64,000 nt of DNA from Streptomyces phaeofaciens (GTDB lineage: Bacteria > Actinomycetota > Actinomycetes > Streptomycetales > Streptomycetaceae). A program made the position numbers and the translations under genes. Of the stretch, positions 16,663-25,247 are shown in pieces; the first letter of the stretch is position 1, and each line of letters opens with the position of its first letter. The notes under the pieces were generated by a model that was not told the origin of the DNA, did no database searches, and worked only from the letters and a program-made list of their open reading frames with translations. The stretch spans positions 434,001 through 498,000 of the forward strand of contig NZ_BMSA01000001.1 in the NCBI RefSeq assembly GCF_014648915.1, written 5' to 3'.

Positions 16663-16698
16663 AGTCTGGTCCGAAAGGCGCGTGGAAGGCAAACCACC

Positions 16699-19395
16699 CT
16701 ACGGCAGCGGCTGTTCGGCCCAGATCACCTTGCCCCTGGGGGTGTAGCGGGTACCCCAGCGGTCGGTGAGCTGGGCCACCAGGAACAGACCCCGGCCGCC
16801 CTCGTCCGTCATGGCCGCGTACCGCAGATGCGGCGAGGTGTTGCTGCTGTCGGAGACCTCGCAGATCAGGGTGCGGTCCCGCAGCAGCCGGACCCGCACC
16901 GGGGCCGCGCCGTAGCGGATCGCGTTGGTCACCAGCTCGCTCAGGATCAGCTCCGTCGTGAAGGACAGCTCCTCCAGGTCCCACAGCCCCAGCTGCCGCA
17001 CCACCGCGGACCGCACCACGCCCACCGCCGCCGGCTCCATCGGCACGTCCCACTCGGCGACCCGGTCCGCGCCGAGCGCCCGGGTGCGGGCCACGATCAG
17101 GGCGATGTCGTCGTTGGGCCGGGCCGGCAGCAGGGAGTCCAGCACGCTCCGGCAGGTCTCCTCCGGAGTGCCGTCCGCGCTGCGCTCCAGGGCGGCGCGC
17201 AGCAGGTCCAGGCCCGTGTCGATGTCCCGGTGCCGGTCCTCCACCAGCCCGTCCGTGTACAGCACCAGCCGGCTGCCCTCCGCCAGCTCCAGTTCCGCCG
17301 TCTCGAACGGCAGCCCGCCGAGACCGAGCGGCGGCCCGGCCGGCACCTCCGGATACTCGACCCGCCCGTCCGCGCCGACCAGCGCCGGCGGCGGATGACC
17401 GGCCCGGGCGACCGTGCAGCGCCGCGAGACCGGGTCGTAGATGGCGTACAGGCAGGTGGCCCCGGAGACCGGCGCGCTGCCGCCCTCCGCGGCCTCGTCC
17501 TGGTCCATCCGGGCCACCAGCTCGTCCACCAGCCCGAGCAGCTCCTCGGGCGCCAGGTCCAGCGCCGAGAAGTTGTGGACGGCGGTGCGCAGCCGGCCCA
17601 TCGTGGCGGCCGCGTGCAGCCCGTGCCCCACCACGTCGCCGACGACCAGTGCCACCCGGGCCCCGGACAGCGGCAGCACGTCGAACCAGTCGCCGCCGAC
17701 ACCCGCCTGCGCCGGCAGATAGCGGTAGGCGATGTCCAGCGCGTTCTGCTCGGGAAGCGTGCGCGGCAGCAGACTGCGCTGAAGGGTGACGGCCAAGCCG
17801 TGCTCGCGCGTGAAACGGCGCGCGTTGTCGATCGAGACCGCGGCCCGCGCCACCAGCTCCTCCGCGAGGACCACCTCGTCCGGGTCGAACGGATCGGGCC
17901 GCTCCGAACGCCAGAAGCTGACCACCCCCAGGATCAGCGCCCCGGCCCGCACCGGGACGGTGATCAGCGAGTGGATGCCGAACCCCACGACCTGCTCGGT
18001 GCGCTCCAGATCCTGGGCACGCCAGCCCGGCGACTCCGCCAGCCGGGCCTCCAGCACCGGCCGGGCGCCCGCGAGACTGCGCGCCTGCGGCGACGACTCC
18101 ACGAACCGGATCCGCTCGCCCACCGCGTACAGCGGCGCGCCCTTGCGGATCCCGCTGGTCGCCGTGCGCCGCAGCGCGCCCCGGGCCTCCGGCTCCTCGC
18201 CCGCCAGGACCGCGTCGAACAGGTCGACGGTCGCGAAGTCCGCGAACCGGGGCACCGCCAGCTCCGTCAGCTCCTCCGCGGTCCGGGTGACGTCCAGGCT
18301 CGTCCCGACGCCCACACCGGCCGCGTACAGCAGATCCAGCCGCTCCCGGGCCGCCTCCGCCCGGCCGGACAGGGCGCGCAGCTCCGTGGAGTCGCGCAGG
18401 GTGGCGACGCTGCCGGCCGGGCCGTCCGCCAGATCGGTGGGCCGCTGGTTGACCGCCAGCAGCCGGTCCCCGACCAGGTGCACCTCGTCCGTGACGATCC
18501 GCCCGGAGGCCAGCAGCTCCGCCGTACCGGGGTCCAGGCCCAGATCGAGGACCTGCCGGCGCTCGGCGTCCGGGGGCAGGTCGAGCAGCCGGTGCGCCTC
18601 GTCGTTGGCGAGCAGCAGATCGCCGTCGCCGCCGACGATGATCACCCCTTCGCGGACGGCGTGCAGCACCGCGTCGTGGTGCTCGTACATCCGGGTCATC
18701 TCGCGCGGGCCCAGGCCGTGCGTCTGACGCAGCAGCCGACGGCTGACCAGCGCCGTGCTCGCGGTGGCCAGGGCGAGGGCCACGGCGGCGCTGGCGAGGA
18801 CCAGCGGCAGCTGGCGGTCGGCGTTCCCGCCGACATGCTGCGTGGTGATGCCGGACGACACCATGCCCACGACCGTCCCGTCGGGTGCCGTCACCGGGAC
18901 GATGGCCTGCACCAGCCGTCCGATCGTCCCGTCGACCTCCTCGACGACGGTCTTGCCCTGGAGGGCGGGCTCGTAGTTCCCGACGAACTTCTTGCCGATC
19001 CGGTCGGGTTTGGGATGCGTGTAGCGGATGCCCTCGGTGCTCAGCACGACGATGAAGTCCATGTCGGACGCCTCGCGGGCGGCCTCGGCCGACGGCTGGA
19101 GCACCGCCGTGGGGTTCGGGCTGCGCAGTGCCGCGACGATGCCCGGTGAGTGGGCGTACGTCTGCGCGACGGCCACCGAACGGTTGCGGGCCTCCTGCGT
19201 GGTGTCGTGACGCACCTGGAGCAGCAGTGCCACCACCGCGGCGACGACCACCAGCAGGACGATGACGACCTGGAGGACGAACACCTGTGCGGCGAGGCTG
19301 CGCCCGCCCAGCGCGGACTCGGACGTACGCAGGACGCGCGGGCCCGGGGGACGACGGGCCGGCCGGGCAGCCGAGCGCCCCAGGAGTCGGACCAT
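16699..19395 (-). CDS. Membrane sensor with SpoIIE phosphatase and anti-sigma ATPase domains
   Basis: This 898-residue protein combines sensing and sigma-factor control. Domain order: TM1 (about 38-60), an extracytoplasmic CitA/DcuS-like sensor (about 61-200), TM2 (about 201-226), a PAS domain (about 240-355), GAF (about 370-525), a SpoIIE/PP2C phosphatase (about 560-760; VGGDWFDVLPL, VVGDVVGHGLHAAATMGRLR, YTDGLVE, DDIALIVAR) and a C-terminal HATPase_c of the RsbW type (FTTELILSELVTNAIRYG, GRGLFLV). Proteins of this kind dephosphorylate anti-anti-sigma factors and can bind them through the kinase-like domain. No sigma or anti-anti-sigma gene is next to it. A second SpoIIE gene lies 51 bases upstream on the same strand. 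Confidence 0.93.
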   Translation of the reverse strand: MVRLLGRSAARPARRPPGPRVLRTSESALGGRSLAAQVFVLQVVIVLLVVVAAVVALLLQVRHDTTQEARNRSVAVAQTYAHSPGIVAALRSPNPTAVLQPSAEAAREASDMDFIVVLSTEGIRYTHPKPDRIGKKFVGNYEPALQGKTVVEEVDGTIGRLVQAIVPVTAPDGTVVGMVSSGITTQHVGGNADRQLPLVLASAAVALALATASTALVSRRLLRQTHGLGPREMTRMYEHHDAVLHAVREGVIIVGGDGDLLLANDEAHRLLDLPPDAERRQVLDLGLDPGTAELLASGRIVTDEVHLVGDRLLAVNQRPTDLADGPAGSVATLRDSTELRALSGRAEAARERLDLLYAAGVGVGTSLDVTRTAEELTELAVPRFADFATVDLFDAVLAGEEPEARGALRRTATSGIRKGAPLYAVGERIRFVESSPQARSLAGARPVLEARLAESPGWRAQDLERTEQVVGFGIHSLITVPVRAGALILGVVSFWRSERPDPFDPDEVVLAEELVARAAVSIDNARRFTREHGLAVTLQRSLLPRTLPEQNALDIAYRYLPAQAGVGGDWFDVLPLSGARVALVVGDVVGHGLHAAATMGRLRTAVHNFSALDLAPEELLGLVDELVARMDQDEAAEGGSAPVSGATCLYAIYDPVSRRCTVARAGHPPPALVGADGRVEYPEVPAGPPLGLGGLPFETAELELAEGSRLVLYTDGLVEDRHRDIDTGLDLLRAALERSADGTPEETCRSVLDSLLPARPNDDIALIVARTRALGADRVAEWDVPMEPAAVGVVRSAVVRQLGLWDLEELSFTTELILSELVTNAIRYGAAPVRVRLLRDRTLICEVSDSSNTSPHLRYAAMTDEGGRGLFLVAQLTDRWGTRYTPRGKVIWAEQPLP

Positions 19396-19446
19396 GTGCC
19401 ATGTCTACACTGCTTGGCCTGGTGAGGCGAGAGGCGTCACACGCCG

Positions 19447-21951
19447 TCACGGGACCGGCCCGGCACGGTCCCCGTCCGGGATCCCCGCGGCCTCGGCGCG
19501 GGTCGCCAGCAACAGCGCGATGTCGTCGGGCCGGTCGGCGGCCTGCCGGGCCGTCACGGTCAGCAGGTCGGCGACGTCCGCGAGGGGCCGCCCGGGGACC
19601 GAACCGGCCTCGGCGAGGGCGGCGCGCACGGCGGCGATACCGTCGTCGATGTCCTGCCCCGGCCGCTCGACCAGCCCGTCCGTGTAGAGCGCCAGGATCG
19701 CGCCCGGCTCCAAGGTCAGTTCCGTGACCGGGTAGTGGGCGCGCGCGTCGACCCCGAGGACCACCCCGCCCGGCAGCTCGACGACCTCCGTACGGCCGTC
19801 GGGGTGGCGCAGCAGCGGCGGCAGGTGCCCCGCGCGGGCCGCCCGGGCCCGTCCGGTGGCCGGGTCGAGCCGGACATAGCAGCAGCTGGCGAACTGGCCG
19901 GGGTCGAGGTCGATGAGCAGATGGTTGGTACCGCCCATCACCTCCTCCGGCGGATGGTCGCCGAGCGCGAACGCGCGGACCGCGCTGCGCAGTTGGCCCA
20001 TCGTGGCGGCAGCCTGCACCCCGTGCCCCTGGACGTCCCCGATGACCAGGGCCAGCCCGTTCCCGGCCTCCACGACGTCGTACCAGTCGCCGCCCACGTC
20101 CATCCCCGCGGTGCCCGGCAGATACCGTCCGGCGGTCTCCACCCGCGCGTGCTGCGACAGCCGGCGGGGGAGCAGTGCCTGCTGGAGGCCGCGGGCGAGG
20201 GCGGCCTCGGTGTCGTACCGCCGGGCCTTGTCCATCGCGTGGGCGATCAGCCCGGCGAGCGCGGTCAGCACCGTGCGCTCCTCGGAGCTGAAGCTGCGGG
20301 GGCCGTCGAAGCCGAGGATGCAGGAGCCGACCGGGCGGCCCGAGGCGATCAGCGGAAGGAAGGCCCGGGCACCGACGGCCGCGTCGAGCTCGATCCCCGG
20401 GTAGGCCGCCGCCAGCTGGTCCATCGAGTCGAAGAACAGCGGACGGCCCGTGGTGAGGGTCTCCACGCCCGGCAGCCGGGCGTCCAGCCCCACCCCCTCG
20501 AACGACTTGAGGAAGCCCTTCGGGAAGCCGCTCTCCCACGCCAGGAACAGATGCCGCTCCTGCAACAGGTAGATGGCCAGCCGGCGGCCGCCGAACGCGG
20601 GCAGCAGCTCCTGCATCACCACCGCCGACACCTGCCGGGCGGTCACCGCCTCGGTCAGCGCGATCGCCAGCAGGATCGGCCGGTACAGCGGCCCCGTCGT
20701 GGCGGCGTCCCGCGGGGGGACCTCGGTCTCGTCGGGCCCGGGGGGCGTGTCGTACGGCACCCGGTTGGACGGCACCGCCGTACAGGTCAGCAGGTCCGGG
20801 CCGGGGTACACGGCCATGCTCAGCCAGTTCCCCTCGAACGGCCCCGGGGCGTCGGCGGGCCGCCGTACATGGAAGTGCCCCGGGTCCGGGGACAGCAGGG
20901 CGCCGCGCAGATGCTCCTCGCAGGCAGGCTGGTTCAGCCAGGGCACGGCGTCCCACAGCGGCCGGCCCTCCAGCCTGTTCCGCTCCACGCCCAGCAGGTG
21001 GGCGGCCCGCGGGTTGGCGTAGACGACCAGGCCCAGCCGGTCGAGGCAGAACACCCCCTCCGGGAGCAGATCGGCGGCGCCGTCGGCGAGGGCACCCGGG
21101 CCGGGGTCGAGGAGGACGCCGGTGACGGGCCCACCGGCCCCGTCGGCCGCCGGCCAGAGCTCCAGCAGCCGCAGACCGCCCTCCGAGGTGCGGACCTCGA
21201 TCGGCACGGACGGCGGCCGGCCCTCGGCGGTCCGGCGCAGTATCGCGGGCAGCCGGTGGGCGTCGGCCGGGTCGACGGTCCGGGTCAGCGCGTCCAGGGT
21301 GCGGGGGAGGGCACCGGGCGGCAGCCCGAACAGGGCCCGCGCCTGGTCGTCGGCGACGACCGTGTCGCTCACCGGGTCCCAGGAGAAACGGCCCACCCGG
21401 CCGGGGGGCGGCCCGGCGACCGGCGGCCGTACGCTGAGCGGCTCGTCGTCCCAGGTCGTGTTCGTGCCCCCGGCCGCCAGCCGCAGCAGGGCCGCCGCCA
21501 GGGCGTTCGCCGCCTCCGCGAGCCGTTCACGCTCGGCCAGCAACTCCGCGCCGTCGGACACCGCGGCCCGCAGTGCCGTCATCACGCCGAAGGCCTCGCC
21601 CTCCGCCACGACCGGCACGTTCAGCGCGCCGAACTGGAAGGGCAGGCCCGCCGCGAACTGCGGATAGCGGCGCATCGCCTCCGTGGCGTTCGCCAGCACC
21701 ACCGGTACGCCCGTCCGGTGCACGTCGGCCACCGGGAACGGCCGGTCCACGTGCACCCGCCACCAGGGGCGGAACAGCGGTCCGGGCAGCCCCGCGACCA
21801 CCGCGAGCCGCAGCACTCCGGGCGTGCTCGAGCGCAGGTACACGCCCCCGGCGCGGCCGCCCGTGACCCGCAGGGCGTCCACCGCGGCCGCGGTCAGCAG
21901 CGCGGACGGCGGCCCCGGCGGCCTTCGCTCGTCCCCGGCGCTCCCAGTCAT
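19447..21951 (-). CDS. GAF/PAS SpoIIE family protein phosphatase
   Basis: This 834-residue cytoplasmic protein has an N-terminal GAF-like domain (about 10-150), PAS-like segments (about 185-270 and 290-400; GVFCLDRLGLVVYANPRAAHLLG), a second GAF (about 450-590), and a C-terminal SpoIIE/PP2C phosphatase (about 610-810; MDVGGDWYDVVEA, VIGDVQGHGVQAAATMGQLR, LYTDGLVERPG, PDDIALLLATR). Metal-binding Asp residues are present. It lacks the RsbW-type domain of its downstream neighbour. The ATG at 21951 follows GAGGTAGGGCC; a longer frame upstream has no ribosome binding site. The pair could form one signalling unit in which the two proteins share targets (inference). Confidence 0.9.
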   Translation of the reverse strand: MTGSAGDERRPPGPPSALLTAAAVDALRVTGGRAGGVYLRSSTPGVLRLAVVAGLPGPLFRPWWRVHVDRPFPVADVHRTGVPVVLANATEAMRRYPQFAAGLPFQFGALNVPVVAEGEAFGVMTALRAAVSDGAELLAERERLAEAANALAAALLRLAAGGTNTTWDDEPLSVRPPVAGPPPGRVGRFSWDPVSDTVVADDQARALFGLPPGALPRTLDALTRTVDPADAHRLPAILRRTAEGRPPSVPIEVRTSEGGLRLLELWPAADGAGGPVTGVLLDPGPGALADGAADLLPEGVFCLDRLGLVVYANPRAAHLLGVERNRLEGRPLWDAVPWLNQPACEEHLRGALLSPDPGHFHVRRPADAPGPFEGNWLSMAVYPGPDLLTCTAVPSNRVPYDTPPGPDETEVPPRDAATTGPLYRPILLAIALTEAVTARQVSAVVMQELLPAFGGRRLAIYLLQERHLFLAWESGFPKGFLKSFEGVGLDARLPGVETLTTGRPLFFDSMDQLAAAYPGIELDAAVGARAFLPLIASGRPVGSCILGFDGPRSFSSEERTVLTALAGLIAHAMDKARRYDTEAALARGLQQALLPRRLSQHARVETAGRYLPGTAGMDVGGDWYDVVEAGNGLALVIGDVQGHGVQAAATMGQLRSAVRAFALGDHPPEEVMGGTNHLLIDLDPGQFASCCYVRLDPATGRARAARAGHLPPLLRHPDGRTEVVELPGGVVLGVDARAHYPVTELTLEPGAILALYTDGLVERPGQDIDDGIAAVRAALAEAGSVPGRPLADVADLLTVTARQAADRPDDIALLLATRAEAAGIPDGDRAGPVP

Positions 21952-22027
21952 CGGCCCTACCTCGTCCGTGCGCCGCCGCGTGGTCGACACAGCAAGAATG
22001 CGCCACACCGGGGCCGATGTGCATCCG

Positions 22028-22070
22028 CGCGGGCCGCCGGGCTTCCTGCCCGGCGGCCCGGCGGCCCGCG
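22028..22070 (-). terminator. Strong terminator of the lipoprotein gene
   Basis: A perfect 15-bp inverted repeat (CGCGGGCCGCCGGGC at 22028-22042 against 22056-22070) with a 13-base loop begins directly after the stop codon of the lipoprotein gene. Confidence 0.8.
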
Positions 22071-22742
22071 TCAGGCGGTGACGCGCAGGGTGCTCTTGGC
22101 CAGCTCGTACGCGGGGAGCATCGCCTCGTGCTCCTCGGTGTCCATGCCGCCGAGGTGCAGGATCACGGTCCCGTCGGGCGTGGCGACCGCGAGGGCGCGC
22201 TCCTTCTTCGTCTCCTCGAGGAGCTCGCTCGTGGTGAGGTACTCCACCTCGGTGCCGGTGACGTCACCCGCTTCGAACGACCGGTACTTCTCCCGGCTCA
22301 CGCCGTCCTCGGCGGCGACGAACTCCTTCAGCACCGCCCGGGCGTCGGCGTCGCCCGGCTCGCCGGTGTAGACCCGCAGGAAGCCGATCTTCCCGGCGGG
22401 CTTGGCGTCGATCTCGCAGGCCACGGTGACCGGGCCCTGGCGCAGGAGCGCGTCCGCGAGCTCGGCCAGGTCGCCGGACTTCTCGCGCTCCCCCTCGGCG
22501 TCGACCGCCTTCGGCTTCCAGAACTCGGCGGTGTCGAAGCTGACCGGCAGCTCGCACGCCGACCCGGCGGCACCGATCGTCTCCCCGTGCCGCGCGACAT
22601 CGGCGGTGGCCTTCGCGCTCGCCTTCGCCCCCGAGACGCTCTTCGAGCCGTTCTCCTCCGTGGTCGAGCAGCCCGTCGCCAGCCCCGTCAGCAGCACGGC
22701 CGCCGTCAGCCCCCGCCCCACGTTCCCCACCCCAACGCGCAC
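22071..22742 (-). CDS. Lipoprotein of unknown function
   Basis: This 223-residue protein has a short basic start, a hydrophobic stretch LTAAVLLTGLATGC and a lipobox (LATGC), so it should be lipid-anchored outside the membrane. The mature part has two Cys (SACELPV, VACEIDA) that could form a disulfide, and ends in an alpha/beta domain (GTEVEYLTTSELL, ERALAVATPDGTVILHLGG, YELAKSTLRV). No named family is recognised; similar Streptomyces lipoproteins are uncharacterised. I chose the GTG at 22742 because GAGGGGAA lies just upstream; an ATG seven codons earlier overlaps that site. Confidence 0.8.
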   Translation of the reverse strand: MRVGVGNVGRGLTAAVLLTGLATGCSTTEENGSKSVSGAKASAKATADVARHGETIGAAGSACELPVSFDTAEFWKPKAVDAEGEREKSGDLAELADALLRQGPVTVACEIDAKPAGKIGFLRVYTGEPGDADARAVLKEFVAAEDGVSREKYRSFEAGDVTGTEVEYLTTSELLEETKKERALAVATPDGTVILHLGGMDTEEHEAMLPAYELAKSTLRVTA

Positions 22743-22925
22743 CTGAACTTCCCCTCTTGACATGGTCCTGGCCGGCCCGGACGCCGGCGGGGCACTCTAA
22801 CCGAGGGGACCGACAGGGGTGGTTACCGGGCGGTAGGGGTGGTGGGCGTGCGTGCGTGCGCCCGGGAGAGCCGTGCGGCGTGCGGGGTGCGCCCGCCGAC
22901 GGAGGGGGGCCGTACGGCCGTGCGC

Positions 22926-23525
22926 TCACCGCGGGGTGCCGGGGTCCCGGGCAGGGTGGGAGCGGCGGTGGGCGGCGACGCGTTCGCGGGTGGCGCAGCG
23001 GCGCGAGCAGTAGCGGCGCTCGGGCCCGCTGCCCAGCGCGACGAACACCTGGGAGCAGGTCGGCGAGGCGCAGACCCGGCCGGGCGGGCGCTGCCGGTCC
23101 CAGAGCACGACGGCCAGCGCCATGCAGGACGACGCGAGGAACCACTCGTCCCAGGGGCCGTCGTCCGCCCGGTCGAGATGCGGGTGCCAGGGCGTCCGCC
23201 CGGCGTGCGCGGTGAGCCGCAGCGGCCCGGTGTGCTCGCCCAGCAGCCGGTTGAGGACGTCGGCGGCGCGGTCGACGTCCTCGGCGGCGAAGACCTCGCG
23301 CAATGCCGCACCGGCCGCCCGCATCCGGTCGACGTCCTCGGGGGTCAGCGCGAGCGGCTCCTGCTCGCCGTGGGCGCGCAGCACCTCGGCGACCCGCTCC
23401 GGTGCGGGCGGAAGGTCGCCGTCGAGGACGTTGAGCAGGGCCGCGGTGCGGCGGGCGGTGGCCGGCACGGAGTGCCGGGTGGACCAGTCGTCGGGGGGAG
23501 CGCGCACCAGCCCAATGTAACGCAT
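22926..23525 (-). CDS. CGNR-type zinc-finger protein
   Basis: This 199-residue protein has the helical ABATE-like N-terminal region (TAALLNVLDGDLPP, EDVDRMRAAGAALREVF) and a C-terminal zinc finger: VCASPTCSQVFVALG then RYCSRRCATRERVAAHR. The second half of the usual CGNR motif reads CATR. Such proteins are thought to be stress-linked transcription regulators. It diverges from an MFS transporter gene, and several GTAAC half-sites lie in the gap, which suggests it controls the transporter. The start is uncertain: ATG at 23525 or GTG at 23549; neither has a good ribosome binding site. Confidence 0.85.
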   Translation of the reverse strand: MRYIGLVRAPPDDWSTRHSVPATARRTAALLNVLDGDLPPAPERVAEVLRAHGEQEPLALTPEDVDRMRAAGAALREVFAAEDVDRAADVLNRLLGEHTGPLRLTAHAGRTPWHPHLDRADDGPWDEWFLASSCMALAVVLWDRQRPPGRVCASPTCSQVFVALGSGPERRYCSRRCATRERVAAHRRSHPARDPGTPR

Positions 23526-23578
23526 ATTGAGGAGTTTTGAGTTACTCACGTAACGTCCCGCCGATGAGGAAGCGTTAC
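23517..23578. promoter_or_regulatory. GTAAC half-sites between CGNR and MFS genes
   Basis: The palindrome GTTACTCACGTAAC (23541-23554) is flanked by single half-sites GTAAC at 23517-23521 and GTTAC at 23574-23578. The cluster lies across the divergent starts and is a candidate operator for the CGNR protein. Confidence 0.5.
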
Positions 23579-23581
23579 GCG

Positions 23582-25033
23582 ATGCACCGGTACCTGGCCG
23601 GCGCCCTGACGGCCCGTACGGGCGACGAGACGGCCGGACCCGCGCTGCTCCTCGCCGCCTTCGCCGTCACCGGTTCGGCCGCCCGGGCGTCGACGCTCCT
23701 GGCCGCGGCCACCGTGGCGGCCGCGGTCGGCGGCCCCTGCCTGGGCACCTTCCTCGACCGGTCCCGGCGGCCCGGACACCTGCTGGCGGCGGCCCTGTTC
23801 CTGCACGCGCTGGGCCTGACGGCGGTGCTGCTCACGCTCGGCCGGGCCCCCTTCGCCGTCACCCTCGCCCTCGCCGTCCTCACCGGCCTGCCCGGTCCCG
23901 CCCTCTCGGCCGGCTGGACCGCCCGGCTCCCCGTCCCGCCGACCCCGGCCGGCCGCACCCGGGCGACCGCGCTCGACGCGATGACCTTCCACGCCGCGAG
24001 CCTCGCCGGACCGGCCCTCGCGGGCCTGACGGCCCGGGCACTGGGCGCGTCGGAGGCGGTGGCGGCGGCGGCCGCCCTCGTGTGCGTGGGGGCGGCGGTG
24101 GCGCTGTGGCTTCCCGACCAGGAGACAGCGTCGCGGATTTCAGGTCGGGCCGGCGGGGGGCGGTTCGGTGACGGGCGGTCCGGCGAGGGGCGGTTCGGTG
24201 AGGGCCGATCTGAGGAGGGGTGGTCCGGCGAGGGGCGGTCCGACGAAGGCCGGTCCGGCGGGGGCGGGTCTGGTGAGGGCGGGTCCGGCGGGGGCGGGTC
24301 TGGTGAGGCCCGGTTCGGCGAGGGCCGGTCCGACGAGGCGCGGTCCGGTGAGGGCGGGTCCGGCGAGGCCCGGTCCGACGAGGCCCGGTTCGGTGAGGGC
24401 CGGTCCGGTGAGGCGCGGTCCGGCCAGGCGCGGCAGGCCGACGCCCCCGCGCTCGCCCGGCTCGCCACCGGCACCCGGTACGTCCTCACCCACCCGCCCC
24501 TCGCCGCCGCCACCCTCGGCTCGGTCGTCTCCTGTGCGGCCCAGGGGATGCTGGCCGCCTGTGTGCCGCTCCTCGGGGAACGGGCCCTGGGCGGGGCCGC
24601 CGACGGCGCGCTGCTGCTCTCCTGCACCGCCGCCTCCGCCCTCGCCGCCGACGTCGTCCTCGCCCGCCGGGCCCCGGGCCCGGACCCCGGCCGGGTGCTG
24701 CGGGGCGGGGCGCTGATCCAGGCGGGCGCCCTGGTGCTCGCGGCGACGGGGCATCCGGCCGCGGTCGTCCTCTCCGCCGTCCTGGCCGGGGTCGGCGAAG
24801 GACCGCAGCTGACCGCGCTGTTCGCGATACGCCACCGGGAGACGCCCCCGGAGCTGCGCGCCCAGATCTTCGCCACCGGCGCCAGCGCCAAGGTCACCGG
24901 GTTCGCGCTGGGAGCCGCAGCGGCGGGCCTGCTCGCCGCCCGCTCGCTCCCCACGGCGCTGCTCGCCGCCGCCGCGCTCCAACTGCTCGCGGCGCGGGTG
25001 ACGGGCGGGCGTGTGCGCGGGAGTCGGGGGTGA
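23582..25033 (+). CDS. MFS transporter with repeat-expanded central loop
   Basis: This 483-residue protein has the outline of a major facilitator: about six hydrophobic helices in residues 1-185 (GPALLLAAFAVTG, FLDRSRRPGHLLAAALFLHALGL, LALAVLTGLPGPALSAGW), a long hydrophilic loop, then about five to six more (ATLGSVVSCAAQGMLAACVPL, GALVLAATGHPAAVVLSAVL). The loop carries 18 tandem pentapeptides (see the repeat at 24161-24430). The substrate is unknown; drug or metabolite export is typical. I chose the ATG at 23582 because GAGGAAG lies nine bases before it; in-frame ATG 23564 and TTG 23537 are alternatives. Controlled, probably, with the divergent CGNR gene. Confidence 0.85.
   Translation: MHRYLAGALTARTGDETAGPALLLAAFAVTGSAARASTLLAAATVAAAVGGPCLGTFLDRSRRPGHLLAAALFLHALGLTAVLLTLGRAPFAVTLALAVLTGLPGPALSAGWTARLPVPPTPAGRTRATALDAMTFHAASLAGPALAGLTARALGASEAVAAAAALVCVGAAVALWLPDQETASRISGRAGGGRFGDGRSGEGRFGEGRSEEGWSGEGRSDEGRSGGGGSGEGGSGGGGSGEARFGEGRSDEARSGEGGSGEARSDEARFGEGRSGEARSGQARQADAPALARLATGTRYVLTHPPLAAATLGSVVSCAAQGMLAACVPLLGERALGGAADGALLLSCTAASALAADVVLARRAPGPDPGRVLRGGALIQAGALVLAATGHPAAVVLSAVLAGVGEGPQLTALFAIRHRETPPELRAQIFATGASAKVTGFALGAAAAGLLAARSLPTALLAAAALQLLAARVTGGRVRGSRG
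24161..24430 (+). repeat. In-frame 15-bp minisatellite, 18 units
   Basis: Eighteen 15-base units encode the pentapeptide [R/G]-[S/F]-[G/D/E]-[E/G/D/Q]-[G/A], for example RFGEG, RSDEA and GSGEG. The array is exactly in frame within the cytoplasmic loop between the two halves of the MFS protein. Unit number could vary by slippage without breaking the frame. Confidence 0.9.
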
Positions 25034-25247
25034 CGGGCCGGCGCCGGCCCGGGCGTAGGCCTCCGGGGCGCCGGGCGGCGCGCCTGGGCGGCGCTCCCTC
25101 CTCCGGCCGGGCCGGCGCGGAGTCCCCGCCTCCGACCTGCGGCGAACAGGGCGAATGATCCTCGGAGCCCGTCTTCGCGTCTTCACGGGTGCGCCACGCC
25201 GTGCAGAGGGCGGAGCGCACCGGTGAGACGAACGTTTGGGGACACCC

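Noticed and set aside
16658..20956. A 1432-codon minus-strand open frame spanning two SpoIIE genes
   Set aside because: It is another frame of the same strand with Gly/Arg/Ala-rich composition; the two SpoIIE proteins explain the sequence.
24161..24430. CRISPR array
   Set aside because: The units are 15 bp, contiguous and in coding frame, with no spacers and no cas genes; it is a coding minisatellite.
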